From Cohaesibacter sp. (lineage in GTDB: Bacteria > Pseudomonadota > Alphaproteobacteria > Rhizobiales > Cohaesibacteraceae), in NCBI GenBank assembly GCA_025800145.1, contig JAOXSH010000088.1, forward strand, positions 1 through 38,514: a stretch of 38,514 nt of DNA, written 5' to 3'. Both the position numbers and the translations under genes were made by a program. Positions 15,463 through 23,695 of the stretch are shown one piece after another. The notes under the pieces are model-generated. The model saw only the letters and a list, made by a program, of their open reading frames with translations. It did not search any database and was not told the origin of the DNA. How positions within the stretch are numbered: the first letter of the stretch is position 1; each line of letters begins with the position of its first letter.

Positions 15463-15888
15463 ATGGATATTAACAGCCGGATAGAACGGCAGTTGCTCGT
15501 CTTCGCCATCTGGTGCGTGTGTGGCTTTGCCGGGTTCGCAACCCTACTGGAGGGCTTTGCGCGTGATGTTTTTATCATTTCTCTTATTGGATCCGCGTTC
15601 ATTGTCGCCGGATTCATTGGGCACATAATCATCAACGCCTTGTTCAAGATGGGTTTTACCTATGGCGAAACTGTCCTGGGGATTGGCCTGTTTGGCATTG
15701 TCGTCACCACATTTGTTACGGGCTGGATCGCAGGAGGTTACACCGACAGCGATATTTGGTCCGGATTGACACTGATTGTCATCATCGCGGTTGGGCTGCC
15801 CAGCTACTTGTCAACGCGATATGGCATGCGGGGGGCTTTTTCGCAGTTCCATAAGACGCATCATTCGAATGAGGATCTTGACGGATGA
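15463..15888 (+). CDS. Small integral membrane protein of unknown function
   Basis: 141 residues with four probable helices: LLVFAIWCVCGFAGFATLL, VFIISLIGSAFIVAGFIGHI, YGETVLGIGLFGIVVTTFV and IWSGLTLIVIIAVGLPSYL. A short charged, His-containing tail follows (FSQFHKTHHSNEDLDG). I do not recognise the family. Its stop codon overlaps the start of the following symporter (ATGA, 15885-15888), which suggests a fixed stoichiometry. It may be an accessory subunit of the symporter, in the manner of the small partner proteins of some SSS transporters, though sequence support for that is lacking. AAGGG precedes the ATG. Confidence 0.7.
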   Translation: MDINSRIERQLLVFAIWCVCGFAGFATLLEGFARDVFIISLIGSAFIVAGFIGHIIINALFKMGFTYGETVLGIGLFGIVVTTFVTGWIAGGYTDSDIWSGLTLIVIIAVGLPSYLSTRYGMRGAFSQFHKTHHSNEDLDG

Positions 15889-17822
15889 GTTCGATCTGGC
15901 TGCCCCTTTGCCTGTTGATCTATGCAGCAATCACGCTGCTCTGGGCGCGCTTGGGCGCAATGCAAAATTCCGCAGAAGGCGGTTTCTTTTCGGCGGGCCA
16001 CGCGCTGTCTCCTTGGGTGACTGCGATTGTGATGGCAGGCATCAGCTTGCCCGGTTGGCTTCTCTTAAGTGGCACCCAACACATCGCGGAAGCGGGTCTG
16101 CAGCTACCGACACTGCTTGTGGCTGGCGTTGTGATCGCGCTTCCGGGCTGTGTGTTCTTTAAACGGATCTGGCTGGCGTCGATGCGGCTGCGCGTCTCCT
16201 CATTGGCAGGGCTGTTCGGGGCTTACTTCTCTAGCCCGTTTCTCGTGATCGCAACAACGGCGACGGCTTTCCTGTTTGCCATCGGCTTTGCGGGCGTGCA
16301 GCTGCGTGCCGGTGGGCTTTTGATCGCATCTCTGACTGATGGCGCTCTTGATCCCGTTGTTGTGAGTACCGTGATCGGGTTTCTGCTTTTTGCCGGAGTT
16401 GGCATCGGGGGTCTGCGTTCGGCGGCTTATCTGGGCGTTTTGCAAACGATTTTCCTGATCTCTACGCTCGTTTTACTGACCGGGCTTGTCCTAATCGAAC
16501 TGGGGGGCTTTGCTGCACTGAACGCGAGCCTGAAATCCCTCTCCGAAACCGACGAGGCATCAAGGCTGATGACAGTGCAAAAGGTCATTCAGTTCACAAG
16601 CGGACTGGGGCGCGGTACCGATCCTGCGCTGGCCAATAGTGCTATTGCGAATTTCAGTCTGGCGCTGGCCTTGATGGGCTTTCAATGTGGTCCGGTGGCG
16701 ATGAAGCTGGTGACGTCGACCGCGCGTCCCACCGGCCTCGCTGCGGGGCAGACATGGGTTATGGTGGGCACGTTTGGCCTGCTGATAGTTTTCGCCTTGG
16801 CCATCATGGGGCTTGCTGGACTGATTGATCCAGACTACTCGCTCGGATCGCTTCTGGCAGCGCTACATGACCAATCGCCCTGGTTCGCGGGTTGGTCCAT
16901 TATCGGTGTCATTGCGGGCGTACAGGTCTTGGCGGGTCTGTCAATCTTCGTGGCCTGCGAAAGTTTGATCCGTGATGTGTACAAGCCCTATTTCCATGCT
17001 GCCTTGTCCAAGCAAGATGCCGTCACGCTGGTGCGCATTGCCATTGCGATCGTCATTCTGATCACTGTCATTATGCAACTGTTGGCGCCAATCACGCTGT
17101 CTGCGCTGGCGGCCATTGCGCTGCCCGTGTCCGTGCAGCTTGCAAGCCCCTTACTGGGGGTCACATGGGCGCGGTGGATCACACGCCCCGCTGCCGTTTG
17201 TGGGGTCGGCTTTGGTGTGGTTGCGGTTCTGCTCACAGAGCCATTGGGACATGAAATTCTCAGCGCCTTTGGGTTGGATCTTCCATGGGGCAGATGGCCA
17301 TGGACCGTTCATTCGGCTGTTTGGGGGCTGGTGGTCAACTTCGCTGCGGTTCTGATTATCTCAGCGATTACAAACAGGCAAGCTATGACAGGCGAAGCCC
17401 AATCCGTGCATGATTTGTATGCGAAGAGCTTACCGTCTAATCCGGCCGGGCAATCCTTGCGCCCTGTTGCCTGGTCCCTTGTGCTTGCATGGTTCTTTCT
17501 GGCCGTGGGGCCTGGTTTGATCTTTGGGAATTTTGCGTTTTCAGCTGAGGCGGGCGATGGGGTCACGTGGCTTTTTGGCATCCCATCCCTGTGGGCATGG
17601 TCTATGGGCGGATGGCTCTGGGGTCTCGGGTTGATCTGGTTCCTGAGTTACAAGATGGGATTGGCCAGCCCGGTTCATGTGTCCGTCTCTGCCTTTGAAC
17701 CAGCCCCTCGCCTAACCCTCGATACATCACAACAGGAGCGCGAGCGCATGCGCCGCATCCTGATCGCAACGACCATCGGTGCCGCCTTGATCACATTCAC
17801 CATTTTCAGCTTTGGCGGCTGA
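15885..17822 (+). CDS. Sodium:solute symporter (SSS)-like permease
   Basis: 645 residues, about 14 hydrophobic helices. The N-terminal layout fits the SSS family: a first helix (LPLCLLIYAAITLLWARLGA), then GGFFSAGHALSPWVTAIVMA, which corresponds to the family's 'F.AG..L......A..M.A' region, and GWLLLSGTQHIAEAGLQLP. A later CESLIRDVYKPYF corresponds to the SSS segment (S....D.Y.P) after the eighth helix. The region after helix 11 has diverged and includes a loop of about 60 residues (TNRQAMTGEAQSVHDLYAKS...). The substrate may be a carboxylate such as gamma-hydroxybutyrate or succinate; this is inferred from context only. It is translationally coupled to the small membrane protein. The dehydrogenase starts 25 bp downstream. 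Confidence 0.75.
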   Translation: MSSIWLPLCLLIYAAITLLWARLGAMQNSAEGGFFSAGHALSPWVTAIVMAGISLPGWLLLSGTQHIAEAGLQLPTLLVAGVVIALPGCVFFKRIWLASMRLRVSSLAGLFGAYFSSPFLVIATTATAFLFAIGFAGVQLRAGGLLIASLTDGALDPVVVSTVIGFLLFAGVGIGGLRSAAYLGVLQTIFLISTLVLLTGLVLIELGGFAALNASLKSLSETDEASRLMTVQKVIQFTSGLGRGTDPALANSAIANFSLALALMGFQCGPVAMKLVTSTARPTGLAAGQTWVMVGTFGLLIVFALAIMGLAGLIDPDYSLGSLLAALHDQSPWFAGWSIIGVIAGVQVLAGLSIFVACESLIRDVYKPYFHAALSKQDAVTLVRIAIAIVILITVIMQLLAPITLSALAAIALPVSVQLASPLLGVTWARWITRPAAVCGVGFGVVAVLLTEPLGHEILSAFGLDLPWGRWPWTVHSAVWGLVVNFAAVLIISAITNRQAMTGEAQSVHDLYAKSLPSNPAGQSLRPVAWSLVLAWFFLAVGPGLIFGNFAFSAEAGDGVTWLFGIPSLWAWSMGGWLWGLGLIWFLSYKMGLASPVHVSVSAFEPAPRLTLDTSQQERERMRRILIATTIGAALITFTIFSFGG

Positions 17823-17847
17823 GACCAATAAAAGGGAGTGTAGGAAC

Positions 17848-19005
17848 ATGACCCCATTCACGTTCAACACATCAAAGTCCATTCAATTCGGACTCGGAAT
17901 TCTGGATCAGATCGGTACAATTGCTAGGGCGCAGATGGGCGCGCGGGTGATGCTGGTGACCGATCCGGGTATGATGGTGACAGGCATCATCGATCGGGCG
18001 CAAGGCCTGCTGAAGGATGCAGGCGTTACGGTTGAGCTGTTCAAAGACGTGGAAGCTGACCCCCCTGAAGCTGTGATCCTACAAGCAACGGAACACGCCA
18101 AATCCGCCAAGGTAGATGGTATCATCGGCTTGGGCGGCGGGTCGTCGCTGGATGTGGCCAAGCTGGTGGCGCTGCTCGCGCTTGGGCAGGAGGAATTGAA
18201 GGACGTCTACGGTGTCGGCAATGCCAAAGGCCCACGGATGCCGTTGATTCTGATCCCGACAACGTCCGGCACCGGGTCAGAGGTAACGCCGATCTCCATC
18301 GTCACAACCGGGACGAACGAAAAGATGGGTGTCGTATCGCCCGTCATTTTGCCTGACATTGCGCTGCTGGATCCCGAATTGACCTATGGCTTACCGGGAC
18401 ATGTCACCGCCGCAACTGGCATTGATGCGATGGTGCATGCCATTGAGGCCTATGCCTCGGCCAGTGCAAACAATAACCCGATCTCTCGGATTTTGGCAAC
18501 GCAGGCGCTTACATTGATGGGGCAGTCTATCCTGACGGCTGTTCACGACGGCACCAATATGCAGGCGCGTAGCGATATGCTGCTTGGGTCGATGCTGGCA
18601 GGACAGGCGTTTGCCAATTCTCCGGTCGCGGCGGTCCACGCACTGGCCTATCCGCTGGGCGGGCATTTCCACATCCCGCACGGTCTGTCGAACGCTCTGG
18701 TTCTGCCGCATGTGCTGCGTTTCAACGTTGTCGAGGCGCCCCAGCACTATGCCGAACTTGCCCCCTTTGCCTTCCCTGAACTTGCCAAGCTCGAAGGCCA
18801 GGAACGTGCTGCCGCGTTCTGCGATGCACTGACGGATTTATCCGCCAAATGTGGGCTGCAACCGAATTTACGCGCGATGAATATCCCAGAGGATATTTTG
18901 CCCAAGCTCGCAAGCGACGCCATGAACCAGACACGCCTTCTGGTGAACAACCCACGAGAGGTGACAGAAGCAGATGCACTGGCCATCTACCGTGCCGCTT
19001 ATTGA
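17848..19005 (+). CDS. blcB: Iron-containing alcohol dehydrogenase, BlcB/AttL-like gamma-hydroxybutyrate dehydrogenase
   Basis: 385 residues. NAD-binding motif GLGGGSSLDVAK (94-105). The family signatures are TTSGTGSEVTP and the metal-binding residues Asp193, His197 (GIDAMVHAIEAYAS), His264 and His278 (VHALAYPLGGHFHIPHGLSN); all four ligands are present. It would oxidise gamma-hydroxybutyrate to succinate semialdehyde. The assignment rests on family plus context (lactonase and succinate-semialdehyde dehydrogenase in the same cluster, as in Agrobacterium blcABC). The frame opens at 17812, inside the symporter gene, but the ATG at 17848 follows a GGGAG site and begins MTPFTFNTSKSIQFG, the natural family N-terminus. 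Confidence 0.86.
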   Translation: MTPFTFNTSKSIQFGLGILDQIGTIARAQMGARVMLVTDPGMMVTGIIDRAQGLLKDAGVTVELFKDVEADPPEAVILQATEHAKSAKVDGIIGLGGGSSLDVAKLVALLALGQEELKDVYGVGNAKGPRMPLILIPTTSGTGSEVTPISIVTTGTNEKMGVVSPVILPDIALLDPELTYGLPGHVTAATGIDAMVHAIEAYASASANNNPISRILATQALTLMGQSILTAVHDGTNMQARSDMLLGSMLAGQAFANSPVAAVHALAYPLGGHFHIPHGLSNALVLPHVLRFNVVEAPQHYAELAPFAFPELAKLEGQERAAAFCDALTDLSAKCGLQPNLRAMNIPEDILPKLASDAMNQTRLLVNNPREVTEADALAIYRAAY

Positions 19006-19032
19006 CCCGTGTCCAGGCAAGGATAAAACGAA

Positions 19033-20484
19033 ATGCCCCTTACTCTGAATGATCCGACCCTTTTGGAAACACGTGCCTTCCTTGGCGGTGACTGGGTCGA
19101 AAATGGCAAAACATTTGCCGTCACCAACCCGTCGACGGGTGAGCACATTGCCGACGTCACAGATCTGACACCCGAAGACACGGCCCGCGCGATCGACATG
19201 GCTTATGATGCACAAAAGCTTTGGCGCAAGACAACCGCGAAGGACCGATGCGCCATTTTGCTGCGCTGGAATGATCTATTGATGGAAAATCAGGACGATC
19301 TGGGAAAGATCCTGACCGCAGAGATGGGCAAGCCCCTGGCCGAAGCTAAGGGCGAAATCGCCTATGGGGCCTCGTTCATCCAATGGTTTGCCGAAGAAGC
19401 TCGCCGTGTCTATGGCGATGTTATCCCGGGTCATCAGGAAGACAAGCGGATCGTGACGCTCAAACAGCCGATTGGGGTTGTCGGCTCGATCACGCCCTGG
19501 AATTTCCCCAACGCCATGATTGCGCGCAAAGTGGGTCCGGCTCTTGCAGCGGGATGCGCCTTTGTCGGCCGCCCTGCAGAGAAAACGCCTTTGTCTGCGC
19601 TGGTCATGGCCGTTCTGGCCGAGCGCGCAGGCCTGCCCAAGGGCGTTTTGTCGATCATAACCAGCTCAGATTCCAGGGGGATCGGCAAGGAGCTTTGCGG
19701 CAATGCAAAAGTCCGTAAACTGACCTTTACCGGCTCGACACAGGTGGGCTGCATTCTGATGCAACAATGCGCGCATGATGTGAAAAAGCTCTCGCTCGAA
19801 CTTGGGGGCAACGCACCGTTCCTGGTCTTTGATGACGCGGATGTTGATGCAGCCGTCGAAGGCGCAATGATCGCCAAATATCGCAATGCGGGTCAAACCT
19901 GTGTGTGTGCCAACCGCATCTATGCACAAAGCGGTATCGCAGAGGCTTTTGCCGAAAAACTGGCTATAGCAACCCAGAACCTGCGCGTGGGCGACGGAAT
20001 GGCCGACGGGATTACGATTGGCCCGCTGATCGACAATGCCGCAGTGGCAAAAGTCGAAGACCATATCTCAGACGCGGTTGCCAAAGGCGCCGAGATCGTG
20101 ACCGGAGGCAAACGCTCTGAACTGGGCGGAACATTCTTTGAGCCAACGGTTCTGAAGGGCGTTTCGGAAGGCATGAAAATCCTGTCCGAAGAAACCTTTG
20201 GCCCCGTCGCGCCGATCCAGACCTTTGACACTATTGACGAAGGCATCGCCTTGGCCAATGCAACGGAATTTGGTTTGGCGGCCTATTTCTATGCCCGCGA
20301 CATATCAACGGTGTGGCATGTGTCAGAAGAGATCGAAAGTGGGATGGTTGGGATCAACACCGGGTTGATTTCCACCGCTGAGGCGCCTTTTGGTGGGATC
20401 AAGTCTTCTGGTTTGGGACGTGAAGGATCCAAATACGGAATGGATGAGTATCTAGAAATTAAATATCTTTGTATGAGTGTCTGA
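19033..20484 (+). CDS. blcA: Succinate-semialdehyde dehydrogenase (NAD(P)+), BlcA/AttK-like
   Basis: 483 residues, the GabD length. The substrate-pocket segment GVVGSITPWNFPNAM, catalytic Glu256 in LELGGNAPF and catalytic Cys290 in NAGQTCVCANR are all in place, as are EETFGPVAP and the C-terminal FGGIKSSGLGREGSKYGMDE, IKYLCMSV of the GabD subgroup. The usual Lys of the KPAE.TP motif, which helps hold the NAD(P) phosphate/ribose, is Arg here (GRPAEKTPLSA). It completes the pathway from gamma-butyrolactone to succinate. It is the last gene of the plus-strand run, starts 27 bp after the iron dehydrogenase and has no clear hairpin terminator behind it. Confidence 0.88.
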   Translation: MPLTLNDPTLLETRAFLGGDWVENGKTFAVTNPSTGEHIADVTDLTPEDTARAIDMAYDAQKLWRKTTAKDRCAILLRWNDLLMENQDDLGKILTAEMGKPLAEAKGEIAYGASFIQWFAEEARRVYGDVIPGHQEDKRIVTLKQPIGVVGSITPWNFPNAMIARKVGPALAAGCAFVGRPAEKTPLSALVMAVLAERAGLPKGVLSIITSSDSRGIGKELCGNAKVRKLTFTGSTQVGCILMQQCAHDVKKLSLELGGNAPFLVFDDADVDAAVEGAMIAKYRNAGQTCVCANRIYAQSGIAEAFAEKLAIATQNLRVGDGMADGITIGPLIDNAAVAKVEDHISDAVAKGAEIVTGGKRSELGGTFFEPTVLKGVSEGMKILSEETFGPVAPIQTFDTIDEGIALANATEFGLAAYFYARDISTVWHVSEEIESGMVGINTGLISTAEAPFGGIKSSGLGREGSKYGMDEYLEIKYLCMSV

Positions 20485-20625
20485 CATGCTCAAGGGGCAT
20501 TGCCAAGTTGTTTGTTGCGGATTGGAAGGGAGGCAGTCGTTTATCAGGCTGTCATTTCTTCGGTATAATCGGACCAGACCATTCCTCAACAACCATAATC
20601 AATGCCTCCCTATAGACACAAAGAA

Positions 20626-21525
20626 TCACAATAAAGAACAATGTGCAACTGTAGTACTAAAACAATAAAACTCCGCAGCTGTGGTTGCCAGGATCTGAGG
20701 TTTTAGATCTTCGGCGATCCGTTCCTCATATGCTTGAACCAACTTATCATAGTTTGAGCTAAGACTATCTACCGGGAAATTGGAGCCAAACATGCATCTG
20801 GTGGCTCCGAACTGGTCGATGCAGGTATCGACAATTGGGCGGATACTCTGGGCCGTCCAATCATGATCAAACATTCCAAGACCGGATAACTTGCAATAGA
20901 CGTTAGGAAGATCTGATAGAAACTCGAGCTGTTTGGCCCAGCTCTTCAAGCCGTCTTCAGAGCGGTCATATGGAGAGCCTGCATGACAAAGAGCGACCTT
21001 CAGATCCGGCACTTGCGCCAGCACTTCAGCAGTCGCTTCCATATAGTCAGGTAGTAGTTGAAGGTCAAAGCTCAAACCCAGATTTGCAGTTACCTTCAAA
21101 CCTTCGAGAAAGGCAGCATTATCCAGCAATTGTCGTGTACCAGATTGGCTATCTTCTTCTGGTGCTCGGCCAATGATTTGACGGACCCCGCGCACGGAAC
21201 TCAATTTCGAGAAAGCTTGCAGTTGGCTCACCACGTTTTCGGCGCTGAGATCGCAGAAAACCACCTGAACCAGGGGCCAATCAGGATTATTGTCAGCAAC
21301 GGACTGAACCCATTCAGCCTCTTGCATGGCATCAGCGGCACCGACCTGAATATGGACAGATGCTTTAATACCATTGCGCTCGGCATCAGCACGAAATTCA
21401 TCCAGAAGGTAATTGCGCTGAATAGAGGATGGATCACCGAAAAAACGCGGCTGTCCCGTTTCCATAAGCCATGGATAATGCACGGCCTGCAAGTCCCACA
21501 AATGATGGTGAGCATCAATACGCAT
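20626..21525 (-). CDS. Amidohydrolase-2 family (TIM-barrel) hydrolase, possible lactonase
   Basis: 299 residues. The HxH metal motif (MRIDAHHHLWD, His6 and His8), the strand-6 His (LKVALCHAGSP) and the strand-8 Asp (MFGSNFPVD) are all present. This is the amidohydrolase-2 pattern of sugar-acid lactonases such as L-fuconolactone hydrolase and 2-pyrone-4,6-dicarboxylate lactonase. The family normally ends soon after AAEFY; here ten or so extra residues (CFSTTVAHCSLL) run on into poor sequence, which suggests loss of the original stop. GGAGGAAA lies 5-6 bases before the ATG. It starts one base after the upstream SnoaL gene's stop, so it is the third gene of a minus-strand operon controlled from the 23.6 kb operator region. 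Confidence 0.85.
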   Translation of the reverse strand: MRIDAHHHLWDLQAVHYPWLMETGQPRFFGDPSSIQRNYLLDEFRADAERNGIKASVHIQVGAADAMQEAEWVQSVADNNPDWPLVQVVFCDLSAENVVSQLQAFSKLSSVRGVRQIIGRAPEEDSQSGTRQLLDNAAFLEGLKVTANLGLSFDLQLLPDYMEATAEVLAQVPDLKVALCHAGSPYDRSEDGLKSWAKQLEFLSDLPNVYCKLSGLGMFDHDWTAQSIRPIVDTCIDQFGATRCMFGSNFPVDSLSSNYDKLVQAYEERIAEDLKPQILATTAAEFYCFSTTVAHCSLL

Positions 21526-21526
21526 T

Positions 21527-22564
21527 TCAGTTTCCTCCAGCTATTGCTGATGTCAGGCTTCTTTCAGGTAGACCTCTCAAATGCTTGAGACGTTTGAAGA
21601 CATCAAAACCCATTTGCCCCAGCATATGGATGACATCGATTGGAACCCAGTTTTCGCAAATCTTGCCGCCTTCTATGCGATAGAAATCCATGACACGCAT
21701 GTCGATGACTTTGCCAGTCGCGGGCATGCCCAACCATTCACCGGTATGGGTTCCGACAACGGACGGCCAACCACCCGTTACGACATAATTTCCATCCCCT
21801 ATTCTGACATAGTGCCCTGCCCCTTTTCTGTCAGGAAAACCAGTGAGAAATGGGATTTGATGGTGAGCTCTGAAGCCAGACATTGCTCTGGTGCTGCCAA
21901 TTCCAGATGGGCCATACCACATGAAGTGTTCGTCCCAGAATTGCGAATGCTTCATGCTGTCCAGATCCACTCCATCAAATGACAGCAATGCCGCATGCAT
22001 ACCCATCACGACATCAAAAGCCTGATCTCCAGACTTCTCATCACAGATCTCAGGCCTCACGCCATCCATACTGGCAGGCGCTGGCCAAACATGTTCAGCG
22101 CCCAATGACGCTGGGATCGGCCAAACACCGGCCTGTCGCATCAAGTCCAGAAAATCCAGCATCACATAGGAATGTTCAATCAAGCCATCCTTGATGTGAT
22201 GTACCTCGCAGAACCGCAAATGCACGACACCATGAGTAGCGGGAATACCAAGCAGATCTTTCTCGAATATGCCCTGATAAGTTCCAAGACTTGCTATTAG
22301 CAAACGTTCCGTGAACTCATCCGGCATACGGGCATCTGGTTTGCTGAGACCTGCAACAAATATGCTATCACGCCTCTCCATGTCTGGAATTGCACTTTTT
22401 ATTGTCTCCCAAACATCAGCAATTGCAGCATGTCCCTGAATTTCATTGAAGGGATGTGAACCGAACCAGTTTGCACTCTGGTGATAGAGGGTTGAAGGAT
22501 CGCCATCCTTGGCAAATTGCTTCAGTTTTTTGAAGAATATGCTTTTGGCCTCTGAAGGTGTCAT
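21527..22564 (-). CDS. Double SnoaL-like (NTF2-fold) polyketide-cyclase family protein A
   Basis: 345 residues in two NTF2-fold halves (about 15-145 and 190-325). The first half has TYQGIFEKDLLGIPATHGVV, then HLRFCEVHHIKDGLIEHSYV. The second carries the cluster's shared motif set: FMWYGPSGIGSTRAMSGF, HHQIPFLTGFPDRKG, GDGNYVVTGGWPS, then RVMDFYRIEGGKICENWVPI and VIHMLGQMGFDVF. Single SnoaL proteins have about 130-150 residues, so this is an internal duplication. Members of the fold act as cyclases, dehydratases, hydrolases or epoxide-opening enzymes without cofactors; the reaction here is unknown. It is the second gene of the minus-strand operon, 19 bp after protein B and 1 bp before the amidohydrolase. 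Confidence 0.82.
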   Translation of the reverse strand: MTPSEAKSIFFKKLKQFAKDGDPSTLYHQSANWFGSHPFNEIQGHAAIADVWETIKSAIPDMERRDSIFVAGLSKPDARMPDEFTERLLIASLGTYQGIFEKDLLGIPATHGVVHLRFCEVHHIKDGLIEHSYVMLDFLDLMRQAGVWPIPASLGAEHVWPAPASMDGVRPEICDEKSGDQAFDVVMGMHAALLSFDGVDLDSMKHSQFWDEHFMWYGPSGIGSTRAMSGFRAHHQIPFLTGFPDRKGAGHYVRIGDGNYVVTGGWPSVVGTHTGEWLGMPATGKVIDMRVMDFYRIEGGKICENWVPIDVIHMLGQMGFDVFKRLKHLRGLPERSLTSAIAGGN

Positions 22565-22583
22565 TGTGTTCTTTTCCGATAAT

Positions 22584-23570
22584 TTAGAGATTGGCAGCTT
22601 CTTCGATCACATCCACGCCCATCTGGGAGAAGAGATCGACATAATCAAGGCAGACCCAGTTTTCGGCAATTTTGCCCGTATGGCAGCGATAAAAATCCAT
22701 GACGCGCAAGGTTAGCGGTTTGTTAGTGGCCTTGACGCCCAGATAGTCACCTTTATGTGTCATGGTCATGGATGGCCATCCGCTCACAGCTGCATAATTG
22801 CCATCCCCAATCCGGCAATAATGGTTGCCACCCTTCCTGTCCGGAAAGGCTGTCAGAAAGGGTGCCCGGTGGTCTTGATGAAACCCTTCCCAGCGAAAGT
22901 TAGAACCAATTCCACCTGGCCCATACCAGAGCATGTCATCATGCCAGTAGCCGTCATCGCCGGTTTGGCCTTTTGATGTGAATGTGTCTGGATTGAAGAC
23001 TTGCAAATCACCTAGCATGGCTTCTACGACATCAAGGGAACTCTCGCTCATCTCCGAAGCGGCCGGCAAGATACCATCGTGTGTAGCAGGCCCTGGAAAC
23101 AACATTTCCGTTCCAAGTTTGGCACTTAATGGGAAGCACCCAGCCTGTCGCATCAGGTCGAGTAGATCCACTATCAATTTGGCTTCGACAATCTTGCCAT
23201 CCTCCACCCAATAGAACTCGCCAGAGCGCAAAAAGACAAGATGGTTGCTCGGTCTCACCCCCCATAATGGCCGATGAAAGTTACCCACATAATGGGTCAA
23301 ACAGGAGATCCAGTAGCCACCATTGGAGCGTCTATTGTCTCCACCAATGAAGATTTCATCACGCCGATGAACGTTAGAAAGTGCATTTTTCAAGGATTGG
23401 AAAAATTTTTCACTGATTTCTTCATGACCGATAAGCTTGCCGACCGGCGCAGAAACATTAAAGATACAAGATCCGGAAAAATACTTGTCTATCAATGCTT
23501 TTTCTTGTCCATCCGAAGCTTGAAATAGAGCTGCAAGGCCTTGGCGAATGAATGCGCGTTGATCGATCAT
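22584..23570 (-). CDS. Double SnoaL-like (NTF2-fold) protein B
   Basis: 328 residues, paralogous to the proteins at 21527 and 30051. The N-terminal half includes LIDKYFSGSCIFNVSAPVGK and GEFYWVEDGKIVEAKLIVDL. The C-terminal half has MLWYGPGGIGSNFRWEGF, HQDHRAPFLTAFPDRKG, GDGNYAAVSGWPS, RVMDFYRCHTGKIAENWVCL and LFSQMGVDV. The linker region LLDLMRQAG, FPLSAKLGTE, PGPATHDG recurs in the paralogues. It is the first gene of the minus-strand operon; its ATG is 20 bases from the nearer LacI-type operator. The substrate is unknown; a small soluble enzyme acting on the imported compound or its lactone/keto form is the natural reading. Confidence 0.82.
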   Translation of the reverse strand: MIDQRAFIRQGLAALFQASDGQEKALIDKYFSGSCIFNVSAPVGKLIGHEEISEKFFQSLKNALSNVHRRDEIFIGGDNRRSNGGYWISCLTHYVGNFHRPLWGVRPSNHLVFLRSGEFYWVEDGKIVEAKLIVDLLDLMRQAGCFPLSAKLGTEMLFPGPATHDGILPAASEMSESSLDVVEAMLGDLQVFNPDTFTSKGQTGDDGYWHDDMLWYGPGGIGSNFRWEGFHQDHRAPFLTAFPDRKGGNHYCRIGDGNYAAVSGWPSMTMTHKGDYLGVKATNKPLTLRVMDFYRCHTGKIAENWVCLDYVDLFSQMGVDVIEEAANL

Positions 23571-23589
23571 GAACTCTGCTTTCTAGAAT

Positions 23590-23609
23590 TTTTGCATACG
23601 TCTGCAAAA
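23590..23609. promoter_or_regulatory. LacI-type operator O1
   Basis: TTTTGCATACGTCTGCAAAA: 7-bp perfect arms TTTTGCA/TGCAAAA with a central CG step, the LacI/GalR operator style. It lies 20 bases upstream of the minus-strand SnoaL B start. The natural ligand protein is the LacI regulator encoded at 31858. Confidence 0.72.
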
Positions 23610-23645
23610 TTGACCTTGCCAAATTGCCGCAGCTGAGTCTAGAGT

Positions 23646-23665
23646 TTTTGCATTCGTATGCAAAA
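23646..23665. promoter_or_regulatory. LacI-type operator O2
   Basis: TTTTGCATTCGTATGCAAAA: 8-bp perfect arms TTTTGCAT/ATGCAAAA with a central CG. It is 56 bp centre to centre from O1 and 30 bases upstream of the ABC ATPase start. Two matching dyads in a divergent gap suggest joint repression of both arms, possibly by looping. Confidence 0.75.
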
Positions 23666-23695
23666 TGCCTTGGATAATAATTTCTGGGAGGACCA

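Noticed and set aside
20528..20610. GGGAGGCA/TGCCTCCC inverted repeat after the succinate-semialdehyde dehydrogenase gene
   Set aside because: 8-bp arms 67 bases apart are too weak for a terminator or an element end; probably chance.
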